Shown: positions 43,865-53,429 of the stretch, in pieces
How positions within the stretch are numbered: the first letter of the stretch is position 1
Layout: each line of letters begins with the position of its first letter
From: Bacteroidales bacterium
GTDB lineage: Bacteria; Bacteroidota; Bacteroidia; Bacteroidales; WCHB1-69
Assembly: GCA_024400635.1 (NCBI GenBank)
Contig: JAKSMI010000001.1
Coordinates: forward strand, 257,534-321,533
Direction: 5' to 3'
DNA length: 64,000 nt
The notes under the pieces: model-generated
The model's input: only the letters and a program-made list of their open reading frames with translations
What the model was told of the DNA's origin: nothing
Databases searched by the model: none
Program-made: the position numbers and the translations under genes

Positions 43865-46336
43865 TCACATCATTGGTCCGGCAGCACCATTGCCGCTGCC
43901 TTGCTGAACCTTCGATTCCAATTCCATTTTTCCAAAGCGCAAAGTGATGCCGGCACTGATGTATCGGCTTACGTATTTCGATGCGCTGCTTGTTGAATAA
44001 TAAGGACTTTTGCTCTCGGACGCCAGCTTGTTCCAATTGAAAATATCGCTGACATCTATGTGAACTGACAGCTTGCGTTTGAAAAAATCCGCTCTCACCC
44101 CGCAATCGATGGAATAGTTGGGTTTCGTCGTTGTAAAGAGAGTTACACGCGGCGAACTGTAGTTGGCAGAGGCAAAAATCTCCAAGACATTCCACAATTT
44201 CGCCCAGAAATTCAAGCGAAAACTATAATTCCAATGGGGAATAGTCCTCTGAAGTCTGTCTCGGAACATGAATTTGGACTGTGTATAATAGACATTGCCA
44301 TAAAATCGAATGCTCATAAAAGTTTTCAAGCGATAAGTCACATTCAATTCTGCTCCCGTGCTTAGACTCTGCCCCGAGTTCATCGGCTGCGAAAAGGAAA
44401 CGATTCGCCCGAAATTGTCATCGTAAATAACATCCGTCAGGGAATTGATTTCATTGGTCGAATTGCGAAAATAGGCCGTTACGCCAACACTACCGAATTT
44501 CTGGAAAAACTTGGTCCAGCCCGCTTCGATGGAATTGGTAAAAGTCTGTCTCAAATCCGAATTTCCCATCGTAAAACCATCTTCGCCATACGAACGATAC
44601 ATCGTCAACTGAGAGGCATGAGGATTTCGCACGCGACGCGTGTAACTCAACTTGAAATTATGCATCGACTTGGTGCGGTATGACAAATGAAGAGAAGGAA
44701 ACAGACAAAAATAATCCTTGCTGACATTGTATTCCGGAGCATTGAGGATCTGAAAATCAAAATGGGTATATTGCATTCTCAAACCGCCTTTCATCGTAAA
44801 ATTCCCAAAGCGATGTTCCAGTGTGACATAAGAATCAAATTCACCTTCCAACTCATTGGTATTATTCGATCGAAGCGAGTCCATCACAAACAAGCCAGAG
44901 CCGTCATGCATCAAGGTATCGTATCTCGTCACATTCGTCTCTTTCGAAAAACTACCCGCAACGCCCAACGATATTTCGCCATCTTTGTGATACGGAATAG
45001 TATAATCCACATCGCCATCAAAACTATAGTCATTGGATTTCGACAAACCATTCTTCAACTTGTTCAGATAATCTTGCGGTGTGTATCTTCTATCGTAGGT
45101 TGAAGTGTTGCCGCTGTATCCGAAATTACCACCCAATGAAGTCTGAATCTGGTGTCCTTCCTTATTAAAATCGTGGTCATACCAAATGCCATAATAGGCT
45201 CCCGCCCGCCAGTTTTTATTTGAGCTCACACCCAGATAATCAAATGTTTCCAAGCCATCTGCACCCAAATATTCTGTTCTGGAAGTATTTTCACCCCCGA
45301 CACTTTTCCCGCCACCGGGCCACGAACCCAACCAAATGCCAATATTGCTCATCGTATCTATCGCATAGCTGGCGTTAAAATTGATGCCACCGTGGAAATT
45401 ATCAGACCTGAATATGCCCGTCCCCTGTTCCACACTTGACGTGTCTCCCAAATCCGAAAATCTCGTTTTGGTATTCATGCTGAAATTCTTATGCAATACA
45501 TACCCGAAATTGGCGTACAAATTTACAGACCACTTTTTGTCAGACCACACAAACGAAAGCCAAGGCCCCACATTCGGACTAGAAGATCCATAAATTCCAA
45601 AACTGACGAAACTATTTTTCTTGATATTTGAAGAAGTGACAATATTTATGATGCCGTCATCACTTTTAGAACTGTATTTCGCTGATGGATTGGTTATCAC
45701 TTCAATTCTTTCCAACGCATTGGCTGGCAGCTGCTGGATAAACTGCTTCAGGTTGTCGGCCGACAAATGGGAGGGCTTGCCGTTCAGCCAAATATCAACG
45801 GATGAGACGCCTCTGAGTGTGATGTTCCCTTCTATATCAACCTCCACGCCCGGGGCGTTCTGCAAAGCATCGGCAGCCGTTCCCGTCTGTATGGTTGGGT
45901 CGTCGGCAACATTATACAAGGTCTTTTCACCTTCGATGAGGAAAATCGGCTTGTCGGAGACAACGGCTACCTCATTCAGACTCGTTCCCTGGTGAGGCAT
46001 TTTCAGATTTCCCAACTCCACTGTCGCCGTATCCGACGGAATCGAAACGGGCAGCGAAAGCATCGAATAACCCACCAGATTAGCTTTCAGGACATAATCT
46101 CCTTTCGGCGCCTTTCCTATCAAAAAACGACCTTCTCCATCCGTGAATGTCGTCAGCATCTCATTAGTTGAAGTGTCATTTTCCACCAAGCTGACACGCA
46201 CATAAAACAAGGGAGTGTTCTTTTCTCCATCAAAAACAACTCCCTTTATATTAGCATTTTGCGCAAAAACTTGGATACCACTGGCTAGCGTAACCAACAG
46301 TAATATCAGGACCCTTACAGTTTTAGGTGTTTTCAT
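43865..46336 (-). CDS. TonB-dependent receptor-like barrel with carboxypeptidase-like domain
   Basis: 823 residues. Signal peptide to about residue 25 (SGIQVFAQ). Then a carboxypeptidase-D-like regulatory domain (ANIKGVVFDGEKNTPLFYV, GEGRFLIGKAPKGDYVLKAN), a plug (GTAADALQNAPGVEVDIEGNI as separate blocks, RGVSSVDIWLNGKPSHL, RIEVITNPSAKYSSKSDDG) and a C-terminal barrel (RRVRNPHASQLTMYRSYG, the outer-membrane family barrel 3 hallmark). The C-terminus is an unusual Gly/Ser/Met tail (GSGNGAAGPMM). Substrate unknown. It is related in layout to the truncated gene at 62137, which also ends in a Met-rich tail. Confidence 0.9.
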   Translation of the reverse strand: MKTPKTVRVLILLLVTLASGIQVFAQNANIKGVVFDGEKNTPLFYVRVSLVENDTSTNEMLTTFTDGEGRFLIGKAPKGDYVLKANLVGYSMLSLPVSIPSDTATVELGNLKMPHQGTSLNEVAVVSDKPIFLIEGEKTLYNVADDPTIQTGTAADALQNAPGVEVDIEGNITLRGVSSVDIWLNGKPSHLSADNLKQFIQQLPANALERIEVITNPSAKYSSKSDDGIINIVTSSNIKKNSFVSFGIYGSSSPNVGPWLSFVWSDKKWSVNLYANFGYVLHKNFSMNTKTRFSDLGDTSSVEQGTGIFRSDNFHGGINFNASYAIDTMSNIGIWLGSWPGGGKSVGGENTSRTEYLGADGLETFDYLGVSSNKNWRAGAYYGIWYDHDFNKEGHQIQTSLGGNFGYSGNTSTYDRRYTPQDYLNKLKNGLSKSNDYSFDGDVDYTIPYHKDGEISLGVAGSFSKETNVTRYDTLMHDGSGLFVMDSLRSNNTNELEGEFDSYVTLEHRFGNFTMKGGLRMQYTHFDFQILNAPEYNVSKDYFCLFPSLHLSYRTKSMHNFKLSYTRRVRNPHASQLTMYRSYGEDGFTMGNSDLRQTFTNSIEAGWTKFFQKFGSVGVTAYFRNSTNEINSLTDVIYDDNFGRIVSFSQPMNSGQSLSTGAELNVTYRLKTFMSIRFYGNVYYTQSKFMFRDRLQRTIPHWNYSFRLNFWAKLWNVLEIFASANYSSPRVTLFTTTKPNYSIDCGVRADFFKRKLSVHIDVSDIFNWNKLASESKSPYYSTSSASKYVSRYISAGITLRFGKMELESKVQQGSGNGAAGPMM

Positions 46337-46440
46337 AATGTTTTTTTTAAGAGCTTTTAGACTGCAATATTACATAATTAACTACATTCTTTTTGATTTT
46401 ATTGTGTTTTTTCTGAAATTAAATTTAGAAAATCTATTTT

Positions 46441-46540
46441 TTCTTTTGGGCGGCTCGGCTTCGCCGCCGCGCTGTCCGCACTAACTTCGGGCTAAAGCCT
46501 TCGTAAATGTGCTTCCATCGCTGCCGCGGTTTTTCAATTT
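46441..46540. repeat. GC-rich intergenic element with small stems
   Basis: Within the 337-bp divergent gap 46337-46673, this block is far GC-richer than its AT-rich flanks and holds short stems (GGCGGC/GCCGCC near its start; GGCT/AGCC further on). On the minus strand it encodes the PKLVRTARRRSRAAQK string that I recall from many spurious Bacteroidota ORFs, so it is probably a dispersed repeat and not a gene. Confidence 0.4.
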
Positions 46541-46601
46541 TTCTTTGGACAGGCAAAGAAAAGATGAGAAAAAAAACAATGCTACGATTCAACTTTTTTT
46601 G

Positions 46602-46609
46602 TATTTTTG
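46602..46609 (+). promoter_or_regulatory. Promoter -7 element of rfbB
   Basis: TATTTTTG matches TAnnTTTG, 64 bp before the rfbB ATG. Confidence 0.55.
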
Positions 46610-46673
46610 CAAGTCGTTTCTCCATGAGAAAACGATTCAACAACTTTTCCATATCACTTGATATAATCTGATA

Positions 46674-47726
46674 ATGAAAAAAATTTTAATTACCGGCGGT
46701 GCCGGATTTATCGGTTCGCATGTGGTTCGGCTGTTCGTCAACAAATACCCGCATTACGAAATTTACAATCTTGATGCCCTGACCTACGCAGGCAATCTCG
46801 AAAACCTCAGCGATGTCGAAAACAAAACGAACTATCATTTTGTCAAAGGTGATATCCGCGACGCTGAATTTCTGCAGCAATTGTTCACCAAAGAACAATT
46901 TGACGGTGTCATCCACCTCGCTGCAGAATCGCACGTTGACAGATCCATCACCAACCCGATGGAATTCATTTTCACCAATGTCGTCGGCACTGTCAACCTT
47001 TTGAACGCCGCCCGACTGATTTGGAAAGACAATCCCGAAAGGAAACGCTTTTATCATATTTCCACCGATGAAGTATACGGTTCGTTGGGAGAAACTGGTT
47101 CTTTCAAAGAAACCACACCCTATAGTCCGCACAGTCCGTATTCAGCAGCCAAGGCCAGCTCCGACCACTTCGTGAGAGCGTACCACGACACCTACGGCCT
47201 GCCTACCGTCATTTCGAACTGTTCCAACAACTACGGTCCAAACCAGTTTCCGGAAAAACTGCTACCACTATTCATCAATAATATCAAGCACAACAAGGCC
47301 TTGCCCGTTTATGGGAAAGGACTCAACGTACGCGACTGGCTGTATGTCGAAGACCACGCCAGTGCCATCGATACGATTTTCCATTTCGGCAAAAACGGCG
47401 AAACCTACAACATCGGCGGCAACAATGAATGGAAAAATATTGACATCATCAAAAAGCTGATTGAGATTGTGGATGCCAAGCTGGGACGTCCCGCCGGCAC
47501 TTCACTCTCTTTGATTACGTATGTCACCGACCGTGCCGGCCACGACCTGCGCTACGCCATCGACGCCACCAAACTCAAAACCGAACTCGGCTGGGAACCC
47601 AAAATCAAGTTCACCGAAGGCTTCGAACTAACCGTCGACTGGTACCTCGCCAACGAAAAATGGCTCGACAACGTCACCTCCGGTGCTTACGTAGAGTACT
47701 ATGAAAAAATGTATGGTAACAGATAA
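46674..47726 (+). CDS. rfbB: dTDP-glucose 4,6-dehydratase
   Basis: 350 residues, second enzyme of dTDP-L-rhamnose synthesis. Extended SDR motifs: TGGAGFIGSHVVRLF at the N-terminus, VIHLAAESHVDRSI, HISTDEVYGSLG with the catalytic Thr-Asp-Glu triad, YSAAKASSDHFVRAY (YxxxK), SNCSNNYGPNQFPEKLLP and RDWLYVEDHA, all diagnostic of RmlB. The partner genes rfbA, C and D are not adjacent, so this copy is a stand-alone gene. purA starts 91 bp downstream. Confidence 0.97.
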   Translation: MKKILITGGAGFIGSHVVRLFVNKYPHYEIYNLDALTYAGNLENLSDVENKTNYHFVKGDIRDAEFLQQLFTKEQFDGVIHLAAESHVDRSITNPMEFIFTNVVGTVNLLNAARLIWKDNPERKRFYHISTDEVYGSLGETGSFKETTPYSPHSPYSAAKASSDHFVRAYHDTYGLPTVISNCSNNYGPNQFPEKLLPLFINNIKHNKALPVYGKGLNVRDWLYVEDHASAIDTIFHFGKNGETYNIGGNNEWKNIDIIKKLIEIVDAKLGRPAGTSLSLITYVTDRAGHDLRYAIDATKLKTELGWEPKIKFTEGFELTVDWYLANEKWLDNVTSGAYVEYYEKMYGNR

Positions 47727-47764
47727 GAGGCGTAAACTCTCGATTTTTCACAAAAAATCCAACA

Positions 47765-47791
47765 ATTAAACAACTCAACGATTAAACAACT
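47765..47791 (+). repeat. Short direct repeat in the purA leader
   Basis: ATTAAACAACT occurs at 47765-47775 and 47781-47791 in a run of related A/C-rich units just before purA. It is the A-rich counterpart in style of the octamers at 7341. No promoter box was seen, so purA may be read from rfbB. Confidence 0.6.
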
Positions 47792-47817
47792 AAACACAAA
47801 AAATAAAACCTTCAATC

Positions 47818-49086
47818 ATGAATATTGACATTTTGTTAGGTCTGCAATGGGGCGACGAAGGAAAAGGGAAAGTAGTGGACGTATTGACCCCTAAATATGA
47901 TGTTGTGGCACGCTTCCAGGGCGGACCAAACGCAGGACACTCACTGGAATTCAACGGAATAAAACACGTATTACATATTATTCCCTCCGGCATTTTCCAT
48001 CGCGAGAAAATCAACATTATCGGCAATGGTGTTGTCATCGATCCTGCTATTTTCGAAGAAGAAATCAAAGCTTTGGAAAAAATGGGACTGACACCAACCG
48101 ACAATTTGTGGATTTCAAAAAAAGCCCACCTGATTCTGCCCACCCACAGACTCCTTGACGCAGCACAGGAATCCAAGAAAGGCAAAAACAAAATCGGCTC
48201 CACACTGAAAGGCATCGGACCCACCTACACCGATAAGACCGCAAGACACGGACTCCGCGTCGGTGACATCCTTTCCGAAGACTTCCAAGAACGCTACAAC
48301 AACTTGGTTGCTACCCACAAACTGATGCTTAAAATGTACGGCTTTGAATATGAAGAAGTTCTGCCCAAAATGGAACTCAACTATTTCGAAGCCCTCAATA
48401 CCATCAAAAAATTCAAATTCATCGACAGCGAATACGAAATCGATGATTTCTTGAACAACGAACGCAGCGTGCTGGCAGAAGGTGCTCAGGGAACGCTTTT
48501 AGACCTCGAATTCGGCAGTTATCCATTTGTGACCTCTTCAAACACCATTGCCGCCGGCGCATTTTCCGGATTGGGATTAGCGCCTCGCCGTTGTGGCAAG
48601 GTTGTCGGTATCGTCAAGGCCTATTGCACCCGCGTCGGTGCCGGTCCTTTCCCCACAGAATTGTTCGACGCCACAGGTGAAACTCTGCGTACGCAAGGCA
48701 ACGAATTCGGTGCCACCACTGGCCGCCCAAGACGTTGCGGCTGGCTCGACCTCGTCGCGTTGAAATATGCCATCATGGTCAACGGCGTTACAGAAATCGC
48801 CCTCACCAAAGCCGACGTGATGTCTAACTTCGAAACCATCAACATCTGCACTGCCTACAAAGTAAACGGCGAAATCACCACCCGCTTCATCAACGACAGC
48901 AACGCACAAATCGAACCCGTGCTTACCCCTTTCAAAGGATGGCAACAAGACATCAGTAACATCAGAAACTACGACGAACTTCCACCCGAATTCAAGATGT
49001 ATATCCAATACATTGAAAAAGAAACAAATACAAAGATTTCCATCGTGTCGGTTGGCCCAGATAGAGAAGCAACCATCGTGAGGTAA
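47818..49086 (+). CDS. purA: Adenylosuccinate synthetase
   Basis: 422 residues, normal length. PurA joins IMP and aspartate using GTP, the first committed step to AMP. Motifs: LGLQWGDEGKGKVVDVL (P-loop-like GTP site), FQGGPNAGHSLEF, KIGSTLKGIGPTYTDKTAR, AEGAQGTLLDLEFGSYPFVT, GPFPTEL, and TGRPRRCGWLDLVALKYA. The usual NAGHT is NAGHS here, a mild variant. Complete. Confidence 0.98.
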   Translation: MNIDILLGLQWGDEGKGKVVDVLTPKYDVVARFQGGPNAGHSLEFNGIKHVLHIIPSGIFHREKINIIGNGVVIDPAIFEEEIKALEKMGLTPTDNLWISKKAHLILPTHRLLDAAQESKKGKNKIGSTLKGIGPTYTDKTARHGLRVGDILSEDFQERYNNLVATHKLMLKMYGFEYEEVLPKMELNYFEALNTIKKFKFIDSEYEIDDFLNNERSVLAEGAQGTLLDLEFGSYPFVTSSNTIAAGAFSGLGLAPRRCGKVVGIVKAYCTRVGAGPFPTELFDATGETLRTQGNEFGATTGRPRRCGWLDLVALKYAIMVNGVTEIALTKADVMSNFETINICTAYKVNGEITTRFINDSNAQIEPVLTPFKGWQQDISNIRNYDELPPEFKMYIQYIEKETNTKISIVSVGPDREATIVR

Positions 49087-49117
49087 CTGAAAATTGACGG
49101 TTTGAGAAACTAAAAAT

Positions 49118-49300
49118 ATGCAAAGAAAAAATCTTTTCTTGATACTTTTGGCAGTGGTGTTTTTAGTGGCTGGCTGCGCTCCGAAAATCGTGGGCAAACG
49201 CAAACACAAGAAAATCAGGAATTGCGGCTGCGAACATCTACAACAAAATCAAGCCGCAGCAGATTCTTGCATGGTTCTTTCAGACAGTTTTCTGTACTAA
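49118..49300 (+). CDS. Very small lipoprotein
   Basis: 60 residues. MQRKNLFLILLAVVFLVAGC is a clean lipoprotein signal with lipobox VAGC (Cys at residue 20), leaving a 41-residue mature part with a basic cluster (GKRKHKKIRNCGCEH) and a neutral Gln/Ala/Ser tail. The CGC pair near residue 38 recalls small Bacteroidota proteins ending in a Cys-x-Cys motif. Position 31 bp after purA suggests co-transcription. Function unknown; the signal and Lys/Arg-Cys cluster make it likely to be real. Confidence 0.65.
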   Translation: MQRKNLFLILLAVVFLVAGCAPKIVGKRKHKKIRNCGCEHLQQNQAAADSCMVLSDSFLY

Positions 49301-49344
49301 TTTCCGCACTAAAGATCCCCTGTTTAAGATTCAATATTTTTTTG

Positions 49345-49352
49345 TACTTTTG
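49345..49352 (+). promoter_or_regulatory. Promoter -7 element of tig
   Basis: TACTTTTG matches TAnnTTTG, 46 bp before the tig ATG. Confidence 0.6.
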
Positions 49353-49398
49353 CACCCCCAAAATAATAAAGGTATAATATCAATAAATTTAAATAATA

Positions 49399-50850
49399 AT
49401 GAACATTAAAAACGAAAAAACGAACGGAGAAGTTCAAGAGTTGACGATTGAAATCGGTAGAGAAGATTACGCTGAAAAAGTTGAGCAAGGTTTGAAAAAG
49501 CAACGCCGCACCGCCCAGGTTCCAGGTTTCAGGGCTGGCATGGCACCCATGTCAATGATCAAAAAGATGTATGAAAAAAGCATCATTTACGATCAGGTCA
49601 ACAATATCATGGCAGAAGCTCTTTATGGCTATCTGCGTGATAATAAAATCAACATCATGCTTGAACCACTTCCCGTGGAAGAAAAATCAAAAGTTGATTT
49701 TGAAAATCCCGATAAATTCGTTTTCGTTTATGAATATGCCTTGCAACCTGAATTCAATATCGATTTCAACAAGCAGGTAACCAATTTCAAAATCACTGCC
49801 ACAAAAGAAGAAATCGGGAACCTCATCGACCAGATGCAACGACGCTACGGAGAATACACTTCCCCAGAAACCATTGGTGAAGATGATTACATTTCAGCAA
49901 AAATCGATGAAAAAGACTGCTTCTTCTTCAGTAAGGAACTCAATAAAGATGGGTTGAAACAGTTCATGGGCAAGAAAGTTGACGATGTTTGCCACGTTGC
50001 GCTCCGCAAGATTTTCAACGACGAAAAAGATGTTCTTAAAGTATTGAAAATCACCGACAAGGAACTGGAAGATGGCAACATGTATGAATGCGACGTTAAA
50101 GTTACCAGCATCGGTCGTATCACTCCTGCCGAAATCAACGAAGATTTCTTCAAGAAGGCCTACCCAGATGGTCGTATCACTACCAAAGAGCAACTCGAAG
50201 CTGAAGCGGCTAAACAAATTGAAAAACAATGGGTTGACTACACCGATCGCCAATTCATGAACGATGCCATCGGCTTGCTCATCAACAATGTTAAAATCGA
50301 ATTTCCAGACGAATTCATCAAACGTTATATCCTTGCCACGCAAAAAGACATGACTGCTGAACAATTGGACAAGAATTACGATGAATACCGCAAATCGTTC
50401 ACATGGCAACTGATTGAAAACAAGATTGTCACCGAAAATGCGATCCAGGTTTCCCAGGATGATGTCAAGGCTTACGTTCGTCAATTCTTCATGGACAACT
50501 ACTTCGGAAACTTCAAAGAAGAAGATGTTAAAGACAGACTTGACAGTCTCGTTGCCGATACGATGAAGAAAAAAGAAGATGTGAAGAACATTTATGATCA
50601 GCTCTATGACAAGAAAATCATGGAAGTACTGAAGAAGAACTTCATCGTGGTTGAAAAGAGCGGCAGCTTCGACGAATTCACTGCTGAAATGAACAAGAAA
50701 GCAGAAGATAAGAAAGAAGAAACTGAAGCCAAGCCTAAGGCTAAACCAAGAGCTAAGAAAGCAGAAGCCCCCAAAGCAGAAGTCGCTGAAGGTGAAGCCA
50801 AGCCAAAAGCTAAAACCACCAAAGCCAAGAGTCCTAAAAAATCCGAATAA
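49399..50850 (+). CDS. tig: Trigger factor (ribosome-associated chaperone)
   Basis: 483 residues. Trigger factor binds the ribosome exit tunnel and shields nascent chains. The N-terminal ribosome-binding signature is VPGFRAGMAP (normally GFRxGKxP; the Lys is Met/Ala here). The middle region (about 150-240) is in the position of the PPIase domain but poorly conserved (FFFSKELNKDGLKQFMGKKV), as in other Bacteroidota. A long helical C-terminal chaperone region follows. The last ~55 residues are a Lys/Ala/Pro/Glu tail (AKPRAKKAEAPKAEV), unusual for the family. Upstream of clpP and clpX, as in many bacteria, so the three act together in protein quality control. Confidence 0.94.
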   Translation: MNIKNEKTNGEVQELTIEIGREDYAEKVEQGLKKQRRTAQVPGFRAGMAPMSMIKKMYEKSIIYDQVNNIMAEALYGYLRDNKINIMLEPLPVEEKSKVDFENPDKFVFVYEYALQPEFNIDFNKQVTNFKITATKEEIGNLIDQMQRRYGEYTSPETIGEDDYISAKIDEKDCFFFSKELNKDGLKQFMGKKVDDVCHVALRKIFNDEKDVLKVLKITDKELEDGNMYECDVKVTSIGRITPAEINEDFFKKAYPDGRITTKEQLEAEAAKQIEKQWVDYTDRQFMNDAIGLLINNVKIEFPDEFIKRYILATQKDMTAEQLDKNYDEYRKSFTWQLIENKIVTENAIQVSQDDVKAYVRQFFMDNYFGNFKEEDVKDRLDSLVADTMKKKEDVKNIYDQLYDKKIMEVLKKNFIVVEKSGSFDEFTAEMNKKAEDKKEETEAKPKAKPRAKKAEAPKAEVAEGEAKPKAKTTKAKSPKKSE

Positions 50851-50871
50851 TCAAGCAAAAATCAACATTAT

Positions 50872-51555
50872 ATGAACGAATTCCAGAAATACGCCGTTAA
50901 GCACTGCGGCATCAGCAGTCTTCGTCTTGACCAATACCAGTCAATACAGAACGATTACATCACGCCATACATCATCGAAGAGCGTCCAATGAACATTACC
51001 CAGTTGGACGTATTCTCGCGCTTGTTGAAAGAACGCATCATCTTCTTGGGTGTTCCCATTTATGACGACGTAGCCAACATTATCCAAGCACAGTTGTTGT
51101 TTCTGGAATCTCAGGACACAGAACGCGACATTCAGATTTATATCAACAGCCCTGGCGGTAGCGTTTATGCGGGATTGGGCATCTACGATACCATACAATA
51201 TCTGAAACCTGACATCTCTACGCTTTGCACAGGTATGGCCGCCTCAATGGCAGCCGTGTTGATGTGTTCTGGAGCCCACGGGAAACGCTTTGCCCTCCCC
51301 CACTCACGCATCATGATTCATCAACCCATGGGCGGTACTCAGGGGCAAGCCTCCGATATTGAAATCGAAGCTCGCGAAATACAAAAGCTGAAAAAGGAAC
51401 TCTATGAAATCATCGCCTACCACTCAGGAAAAGATTACGAACAGGTTTGGGCCGACAGCGACCGCGACTATTGGATGACCGCCACTGAAGCCAAGGATTA
51501 CGGCATGATTGATGAAATTTTGAGAAACGACCGAAAGAATAATGCCGAAAAGTAG
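50872..51555 (+). CDS. clpP: ATP-dependent Clp protease proteolytic subunit
   Basis: 227 residues, including a ~30-residue N-terminal propeptide-like part. ClpP is the serine peptidase chamber of ClpXP. Catalytic triad regions: Ser in [17 protein letters not shown], His in [12 protein letters not shown], and Asp in the [19 protein letters not shown] segment. [17 protein letters not shown] marks the substrate-binding strand. The 3' end overlaps clpX by 14 bp, so translation is coupled. It starts 22 bp after tig. Confidence 0.97.
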   Translation: MNEFQKYAVKHCGISSLRLDQYQSIQNDYITPYIIEERPMNITQLDVFSRLLKERIIFLGVPIYDDVANIIQAQLLFLESQDTERDIQIYINSPGGSVYAGLGIYDTIQYLKPDISTLCTGMAASMAAVLMCSGAHGKRFALPHSRIMIHQPMGGTQGQASDIEIEAREIQKLKKELYEIIAYHSGKDYEQVWADSDRDYWMTATEAKDYGMIDEILRNDRKNNAEK

Positions 51556-52771
51556 CAAATACGATAACATCTGCACTTTCTGCGGAAGCCAAATCTCCTA
51601 TAAAGACATCCTCATCCACGGACAAGTAGGTGCGATTTGTGAAAATTGCATCAAGGTTGCCCAGGATATGGTTAAGGATATGCATGCTGAAAACGAGAGG
51701 GAAGAATTGGCCAACGTCAAAATCAACCTGCTCAAACCCAAGGAGATTAAAGCCAAATTGGACGAATATGTCATTGGGCAGGAGGAAGCCAAAAAAGTCA
51801 TTTCCGTTGCCGTCTATAACCATTACAAACGTATTCTTTACGATGCCAAAGATGACGTGGACATTGAAAAGTCCAACATCATTCTCGTTGGTGAAACCGG
51901 AACGGGCAAAACGTTGATGGCCCGGACCATCGCAAAAATGCTCGACGTGCCTTTCTGCATTGCAGACGCTACGGTCTTCACCGAAGCCGGATACGTGGGC
52001 GAAGATGTCGAAAGCATACTCACACGCCTGCTTCAAGCTGCCGATTACGATGTGGCTCGAGCCGAACGCGGCATCGTCTTCATCGATGAAATCGACAAGG
52101 TGGCACGCAAAGGTGCCGACAACCCGTCCATCACCCGCGACGTTTCCGGTGAAGGCGTACAGCAATCCCTGCTCAAACTTCTCGAAGGTTCTCTCGTCAA
52201 TGTTCCACCCCAGGGAGGAAGAAAACACCCTGAACAGAAATTCACTGTCGTTAATACCAAAAACATTCTTTTCATTGGCAGCGGCGCATTCAACAGCATC
52301 GACAAAATCATCGGCGAACGAATGAACACCAACGTCATAGGATACAATACCAAGCACAAGAATGTCGACAAGAACAATATGATGCAATATATCTCGGCAC
52401 ACGACCTCAAATCTTTCGGACTGATTCCGGAATTGTGCGGCCGTTTTCCTGTCATCACCTACATGAACGCTTTGGATGCCCAAGCCTTACGTAGAATATT
52501 GGTCGAGCCGAAAAACGCCTTGGTAAAACAATATGAGCGTTTGTTTTCTCTGGATGGCATCGCGCTTACCTTTGAAGACAACGCATTGGATTACATCGTC
52601 AACAAAGCCGTTGAACTGAATTTAGGGGCCCGCGGCCTGCGATCCATCATTGAGAAAATCATGACGGATGCGATGTATGAATTCCCTTCTATGAAGAAGA
52701 AAAAAATGTCCATTACAGAAGATTACGCACGCACCCAATTCGAGCAATCCGTCTTCTCGGACTTAAGCTAA
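51542..52771 (+). CDS. clpX: Clp protease ATP-binding subunit ClpX
   Basis: 409 residues. ClpX unfolds substrates for ClpP. N-terminal zinc-binding domain: [17 protein letters not shown] and ICENCI (four Cys). AAA+ core: Walker [12 protein letters not shown] (~residue 118), Walker [12 protein letters not shown], and [11 protein letters not shown] (sensor/RFP), [11 protein letters not shown] with sensor-2 Arg near the end. It overlaps clpP by 14 bp. Convergent with the response-regulator gene; the gap 52772-52840 holds nothing recognisable. Confidence 0.98.
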   Translation: MPKSSKYDNICTFCGSQISYKDILIHGQVGAICENCIKVAQDMVKDMHAENEREELANVKINLLKPKEIKAKLDEYVIGQEEAKKVISVAVYNHYKRILYDAKDDVDIEKSNIILVGETGTGKTLMARTIAKMLDVPFCIADATVFTEAGYVGEDVESILTRLLQAADYDVARAERGIVFIDEIDKVARKGADNPSITRDVSGEGVQQSLLKLLEGSLVNVPPQGGRKHPEQKFTVVNTKNILFIGSGAFNSIDKIIGERMNTNVIGYNTKHKNVDKNNMMQYISAHDLKSFGLIPELCGRFPVITYMNALDAQALRRILVEPKNALVKQYERLFSLDGIALTFEDNALDYIVNKAVELNLGARGLRSIIEKIMTDAMYEFPSMKKKKMSITEDYARTQFEQSVFSDLS

Positions 52772-52840
52772 TCCATCGGTTTGGGACAACCAATTTCCCG
52801 ACGGCACTCAGAGTGTGTTTTGCAGTCTATTCTACGTTAT

Positions 52841-53230
52841 TCATTCTCCCTTTAACCTACTCCTCTTGAAATTTTCAATAGCATTCAGGAGCGCTTCGCT
52901 GGTAAAAGGCTTTTCAAGGAAAGCTGAAATTCCTTTGCCAATTTTACGGCAAACGCCTCGCGAAAACTGATCTGCAAACGCCGTGATAATTATGGTGTAG
53001 GGCATCTTTTCAAGCTGGTCGAAAATATCCAAGCCGTCCATATCCGGCAAGCACAAATCTAAAAAAACAATATCAACCTCGTGACATTTGAGGTAACAAA
53101 CGGCATCAGACAAATTTCCGAAACTTTGTTCCACACAAAGCCAATCAAATTCGTTAAGAACTTGAATGATAAATGATTGTATAGATTCGTTATCGTCAAT
53201 TACAACATAATGATAGACAGGATCTTCCAT
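52841..53230 (-). CDS. Stand-alone response regulator receiver protein
   Basis: 129 residues, one receiver domain and no output domain. Acidic pair DD at residues 12-13, phosphoacceptor Asp58 in VDIVFLDLCLPDMDG, Thr in TIIITAFAD, and Lys in FLEKPF, so all key residues are present. No histidine kinase lies in the window. Such CheY/Spo0F-like proteins act by phosphotransfer or protein binding. Minus strand upstream shows only a TAATATTG near-match as a promoter. Its kinase is unknown. Confidence 0.9.
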   Translation of the reverse strand: MEDPVYHYVVIDDNESIQSFIIQVLNEFDWLCVEQSFGNLSDAVCYLKCHEVDIVFLDLCLPDMDGLDIFDQLEKMPYTIIITAFADQFSRGVCRKIGKGISAFLEKPFTSEALLNAIENFKRSRLKGE

Positions 53231-53357
53231 ATTTCAATTATTTTAGAAGCAATATTACGGATTTTTTTGATTATCGCCAATAACCAAAATGCCGAAGAAA
53301 GCAACATTTTTTCTTCATTTTGCAATTTTTTATATATATAATTTCAGAAAAAATTTG

Positions 53358-53365
53358 TATCTTTG
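53358..53365 (+). promoter_or_regulatory. Promoter -7 element of the cDPGS-like GTPase gene
   Basis: TATCTTTG matches TAnnTTTG; leader of ~60 nt to the ATG at 53430. Confidence 0.65.
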
Positions 53366-53429
53366 CACCGCTTTTTTAAGAAAAATAGATAATTTATCTT
53401 TATACACAACAACTTAAAACCAAAAATTT

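Noticed and set aside
46434..46652. 72-codon minus-strand frame in the rfbB upstream gap
   Set aside because: Its basic tail is encoded by a GC-rich repeat and recurs as spurious annotation in the phylum; no promoter fits.
51410..52483. 357-codon minus-strand frame inside clpX
   Set aside because: Antisense shadow of clpX with no signal or known domain.
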